A DNA stretch of 64,000 nt. Source: Altererythrobacter sp. H2. Its GTDB lineage: Bacteria; Pseudomonadota; Alphaproteobacteria; Sphingomonadales; Sphingomonadaceae. Positions 47,606-56,912 of this stretch are shown here, in pieces. The stretch lies in NCBI RefSeq assembly GCF_035319885.1, contig NZ_CP141285.1, positions 2,480,001 through 2,544,000 of the forward strand. Reading direction: 5' to 3'. The translations under genes and the position numbers were made by a program. Position 1 is the first letter of the stretch. Each line of letters begins with the position of its first letter. The notes under the pieces were generated by a model, which did not search any database, was not told the DNA's origin, and saw only the letters and a list, made by a program, of their open reading frames with translations.

Positions 47606-49852
47606 ATGAAATCCCGCCTCATGCTCGCCGCCGCTGCCGGCGCGCTGCTCACCACTGTTGCCATCATGCCGGAGCCCGCCATGGCCCAGACCAAGCCTGC
47701 CGCTTCCTCCGCCAACCTGTCTGGCGACGAGCTGGACAAGGCGATTGCCTATTTCGCCAATGACAGCGTGCTGCCTTTCCACGCGCCCGATTTCACCAGG
47801 GTGCCAGACGCGGTCTACCTGCCCGCGTTCGAGAAGGCGATGGCAGTCCACAACGGCGAGATCGCGCGGATCAAGGCCAATCCGGAGGCGCCCACGTTCG
47901 AGAACACCATCGTCGCGCTGGAAACCTCGGGGCGGATGCTGGGCCGGGTCGCGACCATGTTCTTCGCCCTGACCGGCGCCAACACCAACGACACGCTTGA
48001 CGAGACGCAGACCTTGGTCGGCCCGAAGCTGTCGCAGCATGGCGATGCGATCACGCTGGATCCGGTGCTGTTTGCCCGCGTGAAGGCGGTCTACGACAAC
48101 CGCGCTTCGATGAGCATGACGCCGGAGCAGGCCAAGCTGCTGGAGGAAACCTACGAAGGCATGGTCAACGCCGGGGCGCAGCTGACCCCGGCCCAGAAGG
48201 AGCAGGTCAAGACAATCAACTCCGACCTGTCCAAGCTGACCACGGACTTCAGCCAGCGGGTGCGCGCGGCGACTGTCGCCAATGCGCTGGTGGTTGACAG
48301 CGCGGCGGAGCTGGCCGGCCTGTCGCAGGCCGACATCGATGCCGCGGCCAAGCTGGCAGCGGAAAAGGGGATGCAGGGCAAGTTCGCCATCGCGCTGCAG
48401 AACACCACCCAGCAGCCGCTCCTGCCCGCGCTGGAAAACCGCGCCACCCGCGAAAAGCTGTTCAGGCTCTCGCTCACCCGCGCCGAGCAGGGCGGGCCGA
48501 ACGACACCCGCGAACTGATCGCCCAGATCGTCCGCCTGCGCGCCGAAAAGGCCGCGCTGTTCGGGCATGACAGCTGGGGCAGCTATGCCCTGGTTGACCG
48601 GATGGCGAAGAAGCCGGAAACCGCGCTGGGCTTCATGACCGACATGGTCCCCGCCCTCGCCGCGACCCAGCAGCGCGAGGCGGCCCTGCTCAACGAGATG
48701 ATCGCAGCCGAAGGCGGCAATTTCTCGGTCGAGCCGTGGGACTGGTACCGCTATGCCAACAAGGTCAAGGCGGAACGCTACGAGCTCGATGAAGACAAGG
48801 TCATGGAGTACTTCCAGATTGACCGGGTGCTGGAAGACGGGGTGTTCTACGCTGCCAACCAGCTGTTCGGGCTCGACTTCAAGAAGCGCACCGACCTGCC
48901 GGTCTATCACCCGGACGTGACCACCTACAGCGTGTTCGACCGCGACGGGAGCGAGCTGGGGATCTTCTACTTCGACCCCTACCAGCGCCCGAGCAAGCGT
49001 GGCGGCGCGTGGATGAGCAACTTCGTCGACCAGAGCTATCTCTACGGCACCAAGCCAGTGATCTACAACGTGCTCAACATCCCCAAGGCGGCCGAGGGCG
49101 AAGTCCAGCTGGTCAGCTTCGACAACGTCAACACGCTGTTCCACGAATTCGGCCACGCGCTGCACGGCTTCTTCGCCGATCAGCAGTATGCCAGCCTCTC
49201 CGGCACCGCCACCGCGCGCGATTTCGTGGAGTATCCCAGTCAGGTCAACGAGATGTGGGCCACCTGGCCCAGCATCCTCGAAAACTACGCCAAGCACTAC
49301 AAGACCGGCGAGACCATCCCGGCCGAGCTGATCGCCAAGATCGACGCGGCGAGCAAGTTCAACCAGGGGTATGACTTCGGCGAAGTCGTTGCCGCCGCCC
49401 TGCTCGACATGAAGTGGCACGCGCTTTCGGTGGACGAGGCCGCGAAGATCCGCACCGCCGCCGATGTCGACGCGTTCGAGCGGCGCGCGCTGGAAGAGCT
49501 GGGGCTGAAGGTGGACCTGGTGCCGCCGCGCTATCGCAGCAACTACTTCAACCACATCTTCAGCTCGCCGGCCGGCTATTCGGCGGGCTACTACAGCTAC
49601 CTGTGGACCGAGATGCTCGACCGTGACAGCCGCAAGTGGTTCCGCGACAACGGCGGCCTGACCCGCGCCAACGGCGACCACTACCGCGCCACCGTGATCA
49701 GCCGCGGCGGCACGATGGACTACTTCGAGATGTTCGAGAACTTCGCCGGGCGCCAGCCCGACGTGACCCCGATGCTCGAAGCGCGCGGCCTGACCGGCGG
49801 CGGCATCGAACCCAGCGGCGAACCGATCATGGAAGCGGTCGGCGGGAAGTAA
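47606..49852 (+). CDS. dcp: M3 family peptidyl-dipeptidase (Dcp-like)
   Basis: A 748-residue zinc peptidase with a signal peptide (through PEPAMAQ), so probably periplasmic. The active site is LFHEFGHALHGFF at about residue 512, with the third zinc ligand in YPSQVNEMW about 28 residues on. The flanking M3 blocks YGTKPVIYNVLNIPKA and FNHIFSSPAGYSAGYYSY are standard. It removes C-terminal dipeptides from peptides. A GGAG-like site precedes the ATG. A strong hairpin follows its stop. Confidence 0.93.
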   Translation: MKSRLMLAAAAGALLTTVAIMPEPAMAQTKPAASSANLSGDELDKAIAYFANDSVLPFHAPDFTRVPDAVYLPAFEKAMAVHNGEIARIKANPEAPTFENTIVALETSGRMLGRVATMFFALTGANTNDTLDETQTLVGPKLSQHGDAITLDPVLFARVKAVYDNRASMSMTPEQAKLLEETYEGMVNAGAQLTPAQKEQVKTINSDLSKLTTDFSQRVRAATVANALVVDSAAELAGLSQADIDAAAKLAAEKGMQGKFAIALQNTTQQPLLPALENRATREKLFRLSLTRAEQGGPNDTRELIAQIVRLRAEKAALFGHDSWGSYALVDRMAKKPETALGFMTDMVPALAATQQREAALLNEMIAAEGGNFSVEPWDWYRYANKVKAERYELDEDKVMEYFQIDRVLEDGVFYAANQLFGLDFKKRTDLPVYHPDVTTYSVFDRDGSELGIFYFDPYQRPSKRGGAWMSNFVDQSYLYGTKPVIYNVLNIPKAAEGEVQLVSFDNVNTLFHEFGHALHGFFADQQYASLSGTATARDFVEYPSQVNEMWATWPSILENYAKHYKTGETIPAELIAKIDAASKFNQGYDFGEVVAAALLDMKWHALSVDEAAKIRTAADVDAFERRALEELGLKVDLVPPRYRSNYFNHIFSSPAGYSAGYYSYLWTEMLDRDSRKWFRDNGGLTRANGDHYRATVISRGGTMDYFEMFENFAGRQPDVTPMLEARGLTGGGIEPSGEPIMEAVGGK

Positions 49853-49858
49853 GACCTC

Positions 49859-49902
49859 CACCCGCCGCCCTCGCCCCAAGGGGCGATGGTGGCGGGTGTT
49901 TG
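49859..49902 (+). terminator. terminator hairpin after dcp
   Basis: An outer stem CACCCGCC/GGCGGGTG encloses an inner stem TCGCCCC/GGGGCGA, followed by TGTTTGCT. The T content is modest but the stem is strong and begins 6 bases after the dcp stop. Confidence 0.65.
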
Positions 49903-50114
49903 CTAGGCCAAGTGTCTGGGCACCTGCCATCCGCTTGCCAGCGCAGGCTGGATCAGCGGACCGGAACAGCGTATCAGGAGAACACTCGGCCCCGGCGAAC
50001 GAGGCCCGAAGCGGAAGAAGAATTTAGTATAGTCCACCCCGAAATTGTTGCCGGATTGTCCAGCGGATCTACTAGTATCGCGCGGGCATCGAAAATTTCC
50101 GCTTGGATGACAAG

Positions 50115-50507
50115 ATGGGCGACTTACGAGACAATTGGTGGACGCTCGATATCGGAGAGAGCATCGATGTCGGCCTTCCAGGCATCTACGAGTGGCGCAT
50201 TGGCGTCGACAGCCTTTACATCGGCAAGTCAGCAAGGCTGCGAGGGCGTATCCGCGAATATCCCAACAACGTCCGCAAGCTGATTGCCGGAGATGCGTAC
50301 AGGAAGGGAAAACCCACTTCCTATCGCGAAATCCACCGCGCACTGCGCATCGCACATGACGACATGATCGAGGTTAGTCTCACTGTACTGGAAAACTGTG
50401 GACGTGAAGTACTGAACCAACGTGAGCGGTATTGGATTGCAACCCGCAGAGCCGAGGAGGCGCAAGGTGGTCCTCGCGTTCTCAATGCGGCCAAGTGGAG
50501 TGTGTGA
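50115..50507 (+). CDS. GIY-YIG nuclease-like protein
   Basis: About 130 residues with a GIY-YIG fold: GLPGIYEWRIGVDSLYIGKS supplies the two motif strands, R in RLRGRIREY follows, and LNQRERYWIATRR near the end carries the catalytic-type Glu. Members are single-strand nickases or homing-type endonucleases. The ATG at 50115 is preferred; a TTG four codons upstream is possible. The next gene overlaps by one base (TGATG), so they form an operon. The composition is more AT-rich than the neighbourhood, and an insertion sequence lies 250 bases downstream, so transfer is likely. Its target is unknown. Confidence 0.8.
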   Translation: MGDLRDNWWTLDIGESIDVGLPGIYEWRIGVDSLYIGKSARLRGRIREYPNNVRKLIAGDAYRKGKPTSYREIHRALRIAHDDMIEVSLTVLENCGREVLNQRERYWIATRRAEEAQGGPRVLNAAKWSV

Positions 50508-50788
50508 TGGCACGCGAATTGTACTGTTGGCGCTGCAAAGTTAAAATGCCGATGCTGGATGAGGACGAATGGGAGCGTATCGGCCCGCTTCTTTCCGGGT
50601 CGGCCGATCCCATAATGAGAGATGCCGCCCTCGATCTTTTCGAGCTTATGACCGGCATGCGTGAAACCAACATCAATGCGATTTGGCATCACCGGATCAA
50701 GGAGCATGGTCCGCCCTGCACCACATGCGGGAAACCATTGAGGACGCCGAAAGCGAGCTTCTGCGCTGCCTGCGGCGGCATGCGCTGA
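50507..50788 (+). CDS. small zinc-ribbon-like protein
   Basis: A 93-residue protein with an N-terminal CWRC pair (ELYCWRCKVKMPMLDEDEW), a helical middle, and a C-terminal double knuckle CTTCGKPLRTPKASFCAACG, which is a good zinc-ribbon. It overlaps the GIY-YIG gene by one base and so probably works with it, perhaps as a DNA- or RNA-binding partner or regulator. I recognise no named family. Confidence 0.72.
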   Translation: MARELYCWRCKVKMPMLDEDEWERIGPLLSGSADPIMRDAALDLFELMTGMRETNINAIWHHRIKEHGPPCTTCGKPLRTPKASFCAACGGMR

Positions 50789-50807
50789 GATCACGAGTTG
50801 AGCGGCG

Positions 50808-50849
50808 ATAATTCCGGGGACACATACTATAATTCCGGGTACAGTATAT
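50808..50849. repeat. two tandem ATAATTCCGGG units
   Basis: Two adjacent 21-base units share ATAATTCCGGG and an ACA core: one ends GACACATACT, the other TACAGTATAT. The motif AATTCCGGGGACACATACT is widely seen next to IS200-like/REP-associated transposase genes. No such transposase is here, so this is probably a remnant. Confidence 0.7.
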
Positions 50850-50852
50850 CAA

Positions 50853-50975
50853 CTTCCTCTGCGCCTCTCTTTATCTCTGTGCGCTCTGCGTGAACCAATC
50901 GGCGGTGTGCGTGGGGTCAGGGTGCCCCTCCACCACTTAGTGGTCCCCCTCCCCGGCACGGGGAGGAATGGCCTC
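50853..50975. repeat. second copy of the dispersed intergenic repeat
   Basis: This stretch shares CTCTGCGTGAA, GTGGGGTCAGGGTG, a CACT-GTGGTCCC segment and GGGGAGGAAT in the same order and spacing as 43175-43310. It lies between the GIY-YIG pair and the insertion sequence. Function is unknown. Confidence 0.68.
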
Positions 50976-51104
50976 CATCCGTCCGGCACAATCGGTTTTC
51001 CTACTCGTCCCCGATCTGCCACCACGGCGCGATGATCGTTGACCTGCCCCCCGCTGGCTCCCTCGATTTGATGTAGAGTCTGCCCTGAGCGAAGGAGCAG
51101 ATGA

Positions 51105-51368
51105 ATGAGGAAGAGTCGTTTTACCGAGGAGCAGATTATCGGCATGATCAAGGAGCAGGAGGCCGGACTGCCGACTGCCGAGGTTTGCCGCAAGCACGGG
51201 TTGAGCCCTGCGACCTTTTACAAGCTGAAGGCCAAGTATGGCGGCCTGGAGGTGTCGGAGGCGCGGCGCCTGCGACTTCTCGAGGAGGAGAATAGCAAAC
51301 TCAAGCGGCTGCTGGCCGAAAGCGTGCTGGACAATGCGATCCTCAAGGATCTCTTGGGAAAAGTCTGA
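51105..51368 (+). CDS. IS3-family transposase OrfA
   Basis: An 87-residue protein with an HTH_Tnp_1 domain ([20 protein letters not shown] and [20 protein letters not shown]) and a leucine-rich helix ([20 protein letters not shown]) for dimerisation. It ends GKV just past the slippery GGGAAAAGTC. A minus-one slip there would fuse it to OrfB, giving the full OrfAB transposase. This is the usual expression mode of IS3 elements. Confidence 0.95.
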   Translation: MRKSRFTEEQIIGMIKEQEAGLPTAEVCRKHGLSPATFYKLKAKYGGLEVSEARRLRLLEEENSKLKRLLAESVLDNAILKDLLGKV

Positions 51369-51391
51369 CGACGCCAGGCCAGCGACGGGAC

Positions 51392-52258
51392 GTGGCGCTC
51401 GGCGTGATGCGGGATTACCAGATCTCACAGCGCCGGGCCTGCGGGCTGGTTGGCGTCGACCCCAAGACGGTCCGGCGAGAACGTCCGCCTGATCATGCCG
51501 AGATCCGCGAAGAGATGCGCGAGATCGCCGCTCAGCGCCGCCGGTTCGGCTACCGGCGCGTGGGCGTCATGCTCGAACGCAAGGGGCACGTGATGAACCA
51601 CAAGAAGCTCTACCGGTTGTATCGCGAAGAGGGCTTGTCGGTGCGGCGGCGGCGCGGGCGCAAGCGGGCACGCGGCAGTCGGACGCCGATGCCTGTGCCG
51701 CTGCGGCCGAACGATCGCTGGTCGATGGACTTTGTGGCTGACACCTTCGGCGCTTCCCGCAGGCTGCGTATCCTGGCGATCAACGATGACGCCTGCCGGG
51801 AGAACCTGTGCTTGCTGGGCGACACCAGCATCTCTGGCGCTCGGGTTGCCCGGGAGTTGGACACGCTGGTGCGGCTGTATGGCAAACCGGCCTGCATCGT
51901 CAGCGACAACGGGACGGAGTTTACGAGCCGGGCGATCCTGAAGTGGGCGAGCGAGAACCGGGTCGAATGGCACTACATCGATCCGGGCAAGCCACAGCAG
52001 AATGCGTTCATTGAATCGTTCAACGGATCGCTGCGCGACGAGCTGCTCAATGAGGAGCTGTTCGACAGCCTCGCCGATGCCCGGCGCAAACTGGCGGTCT
52101 GGCGCTACGACTACAACAACGTCCGGCCGCACTCATCCCTTGGGAACCGGACGCCGACACAAGCGCGCCGGACGTTCCAGCAAGATGGAAGCGTCACGCC
52201 CGGCGCGCTTGTGCCGGCCGGCGAGCACGAATATCAAACCGGCAGACTCTCGTTATGA
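51392..52258 (+). CDS. IS3-family transposase OrfB (DDE integrase domain)
   Basis: A 288-residue transposase part with the rve catalytic core: first Asp in [12 protein letters not shown], second in [12 protein letters not shown], Glu in [19 protein letters not shown], and the C-terminal [15 protein letters not shown] block. The frame is open back through the AAAAG slip site (51359-51363), so the active form is likely an OrfA-OrfB fusion made by minus-one frameshifting. A GTG at 51392 could start a separate OrfB. Confidence 0.95.
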   Translation: MALGVMRDYQISQRRACGLVGVDPKTVRRERPPDHAEIREEMREIAAQRRRFGYRRVGVMLERKGHVMNHKKLYRLYREEGLSVRRRRGRKRARGSRTPMPVPLRPNDRWSMDFVADTFGASRRLRILAINDDACRENLCLLGDTSISGARVARELDTLVRLYGKPACIVSDNGTEFTSRAILKWASENRVEWHYIDPGKPQQNAFIESFNGSLRDELLNEELFDSLADARRKLAVWRYDYNNVRPHSSLGNRTPTQARRTFQQDGSVTPGALVPAGEHEYQTGRLSL

Positions 52259-52352
52259 CCGCGGGATCACCGGGGGGCAGGTCATCGTCAGTCCGCCTTG
52301 CTGTAAGCCGAGCGCAACGATCCTTGCCCGCACGCGGCGGATTTTTTCCGCT

Positions 52353-52369
52353 CAGGACAGTGTAACAAG
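52353..52369 (-). repeat. TTGTTACACTGTCC short repeat, copy 2
   Basis: This is the reverse complement of the 17 bases at 39871-39887. A second TGTTACA half lies next to it, giving TGTTACACTTGTTACA on the minus strand. It lies in the non-coding space between the insertion sequence and btuD. Confidence 0.7.
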
Positions 52370-52466
52370 TGTAACAGGTTGCAGGGCTTGCCCCCGGCCA
52401 CTCCAACATTGGCAGTCTGTTCCCGGCGCAGGGGTCGTCGTCCGCCGGGGCAGGTGCTTGCGGGGC

Positions 52467-53189
52467 CTAGACAGCCAGCGCCCGCGCGCCCGGCTCGCCC
52501 AGCCAGCGCGCCTGCACGCCCCAGATCCGCGCGATCACCTCTGCCGAGAGCGCATGGTCCGGCGCGCCCTCGGCCGCCAGCCTGCCCTGGTCCAGCACCA
52601 GCACCCGGTCGGCATGGTTCATGGCGAGCGCGAGGTCGTGCAGCACCAGTACCACGCCGGTGCCCGCGTCCGCTGCCCGGCGCAGGTGGCCGAGCAGGGC
52701 GAGCTGGTGCGCGAGGTCGAGCGCGGCCAGTGGCTCGTCGGCGAGGATCCAGCGCGGCTCGCCCGCCAGCACCCGCGCCAGCAGCGCCCGCGCCCGCTCC
52801 CCGCCCGACAGGCGCGAGACCGGGCGGTCGGCCAGGCCCAGCAGGTCGAGCGCGGCGAGCGCGGTCTCGACCGGCTCGGCGCGTGCATCACGGTGTGGCA
52901 GGCGGCCCAGCGCGACGAGGCTGCGCACCGCCACGTCCCACGCCACTTCGCCGGTCTGCGGCAGGTAACCGATCGCCCGCGCCCGCTCCTGCGGGTGGAG
53001 CGCCAGCAGCGGCTCGCCCTCCAGCAGCGCCTCGCCAGTATCCGGCACCAGCAGGCCCGCAAGGCATTCGAGCAGGCTCGACTTGCCCGCGCCATTGGGC
53101 CCGCAGATCGCGGTGATCCGGCCCGGCTCGAGCGTGGCGGAGACCCCGGCAAGGCGGCCTGCGAGGGCCAGCGAACGGGCTTGGAGCAT
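52467..53189 (-). CDS. btuD: vitamin B12 ABC transporter ATPase
   Basis: A 240-residue ABC ATPase. Motifs are ICGPNGAGKSSLLECLAG (Walker A), the Q-loop GYLPQTGEVAW, the signature RLSGGERARALLARVLAG, Walker B WILADEPLAALDL and the switch His in LVLHDLALAMNHA. The start at 53189 overlaps the btuC stop by one base (TGATG). It is the last gene of an operon under a cobalamin riboswitch, which together with the FecCD-type permease sets the substrate as cobalamin rather than heme or siderophore. Confidence 0.92.
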   Translation of the reverse strand: MLQARSLALAGRLAGVSATLEPGRITAICGPNGAGKSSLLECLAGLLVPDTGEALLEGEPLLALHPQERARAIGYLPQTGEVAWDVAVRSLVALGRLPHRDARAEPVETALAALDLLGLADRPVSRLSGGERARALLARVLAGEPRWILADEPLAALDLAHQLALLGHLRRAADAGTGVVLVLHDLALAMNHADRVLVLDQGRLAAEGAPDHALSAEVIARIWGVQARWLGEPGARALAV

Positions 53190-54154
53190 CACGCCAGCCC
53201 TCGCCTCATCCGCAGCAGCAGCCACAGGAAGAACGGCGCCCCGATCAGGCTCAGCGCGATGCCCAGCCGCAGCTCGGTGACGAAGGGGATCACCCGCACC
53301 GCGCTGTCCGCCACCAGCACGAGAAGCGCGCCCGCCAGCGCACTCGGCACGATCAGCTGCGACGGGCGCCGGTCGGTCAGCGGGCGGACCAGGTGCGGCA
53401 CCACCAGCCCGACAAAGCCGACGATCCCGGCCACTGCCACCCCGCTGCCCACGGTCAGGCCCACGCCGAGCACCAGCCACGCCAGCAAGCGCCCCGGCTC
53501 CACCCCGAGCGAGCGGGCCGCCGCCTCGCCCAGCGTCAGCGCGTCAAGCCCGCGCGCCGCCATCAGGAGGCAGGCGATCCCGGCCAGGGTGAGCGGCGCG
53601 GCGAGCCAGACCTCGCGCCAGCCCCGGTCAGTCAGCGCGCCCATCAGCCAGGTGACGATCTCGCTCATCGCGAAGGCATTGGGCGCGGTGCTGATGGCGA
53701 GGCTGGTAAGCGTGCCGGCAAGGCTGGCGACCATCAGCCCGGCCAGCGTGAACAGGGCGATGCCCGAAGTACCATTGGCACTCCGGCCTGCGATCAGCGC
53801 CAGCAGCGCCATCCCCGCGCCCGCGCCGAGCAGGGCCAGCAGCGGCAGGGCCCAGGGCTGCGCGGCGTATCCGAGCCAGAAGCTCGCCACCGCGCCCAGC
53901 GCCGCCATCGGGGCAATGCCGAACAGGCCCGGATCGGCCAGCGGGTTGCGCAGGTAGCCCTGCATCGCCGCCCCCGCCGCCCCCAGCCCCGCGCCGATCA
54001 CCAGCGCCAGCACGCTGCGCGGCAGGCGCAGCTCGGCCAGGATCAGCGCGGCATTGGGGGTGCTCGCCGGGTCTATCCACACGCGCCCTGCGAGCAGCGA
54101 CAGGGGGAAGGCCAGTGCGAGCAGGAGCAGGAGGAGGGGGATCGGGCGGGTCAT
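53189..54154 (-). CDS. btuC: vitamin B12 ABC transporter permease
   Basis: A 321-residue FecCD-family permease with about ten helices. Family landmarks are LAELRLPRSVLALVIGAGLG, GAAMQGYLRNPLADPGLFGI, and IVGFVGLVVPHLVRPLTDRR, where the coupling helix meets the ATPase. The ATG at 54154 overlaps the btuF stop in an ATGA arrangement. Two BtuC form the channel with two BtuD. Substrate assignment rests on the riboswitch and operon. Confidence 0.92.
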   Translation of the reverse strand: MTRPIPLLLLLLALAFPLSLLAGRVWIDPASTPNAALILAELRLPRSVLALVIGAGLGAAGAAMQGYLRNPLADPGLFGIAPMAALGAVASFWLGYAAQPWALPLLALLGAGAGMALLALIAGRSANGTSGIALFTLAGLMVASLAGTLTSLAISTAPNAFAMSEIVTWLMGALTDRGWREVWLAAPLTLAGIACLLMAARGLDALTLGEAAARSLGVEPGRLLAWLVLGVGLTVGSGVAVAGIVGFVGLVVPHLVRPLTDRRPSQLIVPSALAGALLVLVADSAVRVIPFVTELRLGIALSLIGAPFFLWLLLRMRRGLA

Positions 54155-54999
54155 CTCAGCGCGTATCCATGATGGGGGCTCACGCCCTCGCGCACCTCCC
54201 CCAGCCGCGCCGCTGCCCGGATCACGCTCGGCCCGCCGCAATAGAGCAGCGAGGGGTCGAACGCCGCGCGCCGGGTCTGCGGCAGGGCATCAAGCACCGG
54301 ATGGCGCTGCGCCCGCTCGGCACCGGCGACCAGCAGCAGCGCGGGCGGGTCGGCCAGCACTTGCTCGAGCGAGAGGTAATCGGCCTGGTGCATCCCGCGC
54401 GCGGCGGTGTGGCTGGCCAGCCCTGCGCGGTGCATCAGCTCGCCGACCAGCGTGTCCTCACCCGGCACGATGCCGCCGGGTTGCCACAGCACGGTCGCGG
54501 GGGCGGCCCTTGCCCGGCCCTGCTCCAGCTGCGCCGCCGCCTGCCCGATCCGCGCCGCCAGCGCCTCGCCCCGCTCCGGCTCGCCCACGGCGGCTGCGAG
54601 GGCGCGCACCTGCGCCTGGCTTTCGGCGACTGTGCTGGCAATGCCGAGCGTCTCGACCCGCAGCCCCATGTCCGCCAGCGCAGCGCGGGTGGCCGGCGGC
54701 ATGAACACGCTGCCGACGACCATGTCCGGATCGAGCGCCAGCACCTCCTCCACCGTCCCCCCGGTTGCCCGGAAGCTGCGGGCGAGCGCAAGGTCCATCG
54801 AGGTGCCCTGCGGATCGTGGCTGTAGTGGCTCACCGCCAGCAGTCGTTCGGGCGGGAGCACTTCGGCCAGGATCGCATCGCTGCACGGGTTGAGGCTGAC
54901 TACGGTGGGGGCGTCCGGTGCAGGCGGCTGAACCGTCGCAGGACCGCATCCTGCAACGGCCACAGCGGCGAGGAGACCGGCCCAGCGCACTACTCGCAT
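54151..54999 (-). CDS. btuF: vitamin B12-binding lipoprotein
   Basis: A 282-residue substrate-binding protein. The start at 54999 gives a lipoprotein signal with lipobox VAVAGC and Cys18. The mature protein has the BtuF/FecB fold: VVSLNPCSDAILAEVLPPER, LALDPDMVVGSVFMPPATRA and a long central helix region. It delivers cobalamin to BtuC. It starts 5 bases after the btuB stop and overlaps btuC by four bases. The longer open frame upstream, which overlaps btuB, is not used. Confidence 0.9.
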   Translation of the reverse strand: MRVVRWAGLLAAVAVAGCGPATVQPPAPDAPTVVSLNPCSDAILAEVLPPERLLAVSHYSHDPQGTSMDLALARSFRATGGTVEEVLALDPDMVVGSVFMPPATRAALADMGLRVETLGIASTVAESQAQVRALAAAVGEPERGEALAARIGQAAAQLEQGRARAAPATVLWQPGGIVPGEDTLVGELMHRAGLASHTAARGMHQADYLSLEQVLADPPALLLVAGAERAQRHPVLDALPQTRRAAFDPSLLYCGGPSVIRAAARLGEVREGVSPHHGYALR

Positions 55000-55003
55000 C
55001 GTG

Positions 55004-56908
55004 TCATAGGGCCAGCCGCGCCCCGACAAACGCGCCCCGCCCGGCCTGGGCGTATCCGGCAGCCGTCTGGTACTGCGTGTCGAACAGGTTCTCGACCCGG
55101 CCAAACAGCTCCACTGTATCGCCCACCGGCAGCGAAGCGCGCAGCGTCACCACCTCGTAACCGTCGAGCGGGACGGTATTGGCAGCATTGTCGAAGCTGT
55201 CACCCACCAGCCGCACGTCCGCGCCCAGCGTCAGGCCGGCCAGCGGAACCTGCCAGTCTGCCGAGACCGTCAGCGCATGGCGCGGACGGCGGGCGAGCGT
55301 ATTGCCCAGCCGCGCGCTGCCAAGGGTGCGGTTCTCGGTCTCGACATAGGCGTAAACCGCCCGCGCGGTCAGTCGCTCGCTGGGCCGTGCCCCGAGTTCC
55401 AGCTCGAACCCCTGCGCGCGCACCCTGCCCAGGTTCTCGTAGAACCCGAACGGGCGGGTGGCACAAAGGGGCGCGGTCGAACCGAAGCAGCTGGCGAACT
55501 CGATCTGGTCTTCTGCATCACGGCGGAACACCGTGGCGGCGCCATGGAAGCGGCGGCCGGACATGGTCCGTTCGCCCAGCGCCAGGCCAAGGTCGAAGCT
55601 GGTGCTCTTTTCCGGGGTCAGGGCTTCGTTACCGAAATCGCTGAACAGCTGGAACAGCGTTGGCGCCTTGAACCCTTCGCCCACGCTGGCGCGCAGGCGC
55701 AGGTCATCCGCCAGTTCATAGCTCAGGTCCGCGCCGAAGCTGGTCGCGGTGCCGAACCGGGCATGGTCGTCAATTCGCCCACCAACCCGCGCGGAAATGC
55801 CGCCGTATTCAATCCCGAGCTGGGTGTAGGCCCCGAAGATGCGCGTGCTTTCCCCGGCATCGAACAGGGTGCGGTAATCGCTCCACTCGTGCTCACCGCC
55901 GAAATGGACCAGCAGCGGGCCGATAGGGCGCCATTCGCCGCGCAAGGCAATCCGGTCGGACGTCCCCTTGCTGGTGAAGGTCGGCCCGAATGCAGGGTCG
56001 AGGTTGTCACGCTCGGTTTCGGCAAGGCTATAGCTGGCCTGGAGGTAGAGCGGGCCGCTGTCATAGACCGCCCCGGCGCTGGCGGCGATCTGGCGGGTCT
56101 CCTGTGTTTCAAGCGTATCGGCCAGCGCGAACAGGGGTGAAGGGAACCCGTCGAGATCGAGTGTTCCCTCGGCGTAGCGCCCGCGCGCAAACAGTTCAAA
56201 GCTGTCCGAGAGGTAGAGCCGCCCCTGCCCGTTCAGCGCCCACTGCTCGAACCCGTCGGCCTCGGTGCCGCTGGCAGCCGAGGAGAACCCGTCAGTACGG
56301 AAGTAGCTGGCCGAAGCGCCAAGGAAGCCGCGCTCCCCGCCGATCCCGCCCGAGACGGCTCCGGTCGCGGTATCGCGCGCGCCATATTCGGCGCTGGCGC
56401 GCAGCCCGCTGGCCGCGCTGGTCGAGGCCACCACGACGCCGCCAATGGCATCCGATCCCCAGACGGTGGAGTTGGACGAGCGCAGCACCTCCAGCTTTTC
56501 GAGGTTCATCGCCAGCAGGTTGCCGAAGTCGAACCCGCCGCCGGGCGAGGCCGGGTCGGCCACTCGCACCCCGTCAAGCACGGCCAGCGTCTGTTCCGCC
56601 TCGGCGCCGCGCAGGCGCACCCCGGTGAAGCCGCCGGCCCCGCCGTTGCGGCTGACGGTGAGGCCGGGGACGCGCTCCAGCACCCGGGCAAGGTCCGCAC
56701 CCTGCACGCTGGTAATCTCGGCCTCGCCCAGCACGGTGACCGGCTGGCCGGTCGCCTCGACCTCCATCCGGGTGCCGGTGGCAGTGACGGTGATGGTGGC
56801 TTCATCCAGCTTGCGGTCAGCGATGACCACGCGGTCATCAGCCTCGTCCTGCGCCCATGCGGGGGCAGAAACGAACGCCAAAGAACTCAAAAACAGGTAT
56901 TTACGCAT
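55004..56908 (-). CDS. btuB: TonB-dependent vitamin B12 receptor
   Basis: A 634-residue outer-membrane receptor. A signal peptide ends SAPAWAQ; a TonB-box-like region ATITVTATG follows, then the plug domain (VTVLGEAEITSVQGADLARV, LERVPGLTVSRNGGAGGFTG) and a 22-strand-type barrel ending in the outer-membrane insertion motif FVGARLAL. A BtuB-like plug segment EVLRSSNSTVWGSDAIGGVV is clear. GGAGG stands 5 bases before the ATG at 56908, within a helix that a riboswitch can control. It is the first gene of btuBFCD. Confidence 0.93.
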   Translation of the reverse strand: MRKYLFLSSLAFVSAPAWAQDEADDRVVIADRKLDEATITVTATGTRMEVEATGQPVTVLGEAEITSVQGADLARVLERVPGLTVSRNGGAGGFTGVRLRGAEAEQTLAVLDGVRVADPASPGGGFDFGNLLAMNLEKLEVLRSSNSTVWGSDAIGGVVVASTSAASGLRASAEYGARDTATGAVSGGIGGERGFLGASASYFRTDGFSSAASGTEADGFEQWALNGQGRLYLSDSFELFARGRYAEGTLDLDGFPSPLFALADTLETQETRQIAASAGAVYDSGPLYLQASYSLAETERDNLDPAFGPTFTSKGTSDRIALRGEWRPIGPLLVHFGGEHEWSDYRTLFDAGESTRIFGAYTQLGIEYGGISARVGGRIDDHARFGTATSFGADLSYELADDLRLRASVGEGFKAPTLFQLFSDFGNEALTPEKSTSFDLGLALGERTMSGRRFHGAATVFRRDAEDQIEFASCFGSTAPLCATRPFGFYENLGRVRAQGFELELGARPSERLTARAVYAYVETENRTLGSARLGNTLARRPRHALTVSADWQVPLAGLTLGADVRLVGDSFDNAANTVPLDGYEVVTLRASLPVGDTVELFGRVENLFDTQYQTAAGYAQAGRGAFVGARLAL

Positions 56909-56912
56909 AATT

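Larger units (their letters stand above)
51040..52284 (+). mobile_element. complete IS3-family element, IS407-like
   Basis: A 1245-base element. The ends are imperfect inverted repeats: the left begins TGACCTGCCCCCCGCTGG and the right, in reverse complement, TGACCTGCCCCCCGGTGA. The 4-base sequence TCGT flanks both sides (51036-51039 and 52285-52288) as a target duplication, the size used by the IS407 group. Both transposase frames are intact, so the insertion looks recent and possibly active. Confidence 0.93.

Noticed and set aside
47549-49930. 793-codon open frame antisense to dcp
   Set aside because: It is a shadow of the M3 peptidase with no homology; long antisense frames are common at this GC content.
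52467-54999. Heme or siderophore ABC transporter
   Set aside because: The proteins alone allow it, but the operon is led by a B12 riboswitch and a BtuB-like receptor.
54151-55104. Longer btuF starting at 55104
   Set aside because: The extra 35 residues overlap the end of btuB and would destroy the lipoprotein signal.
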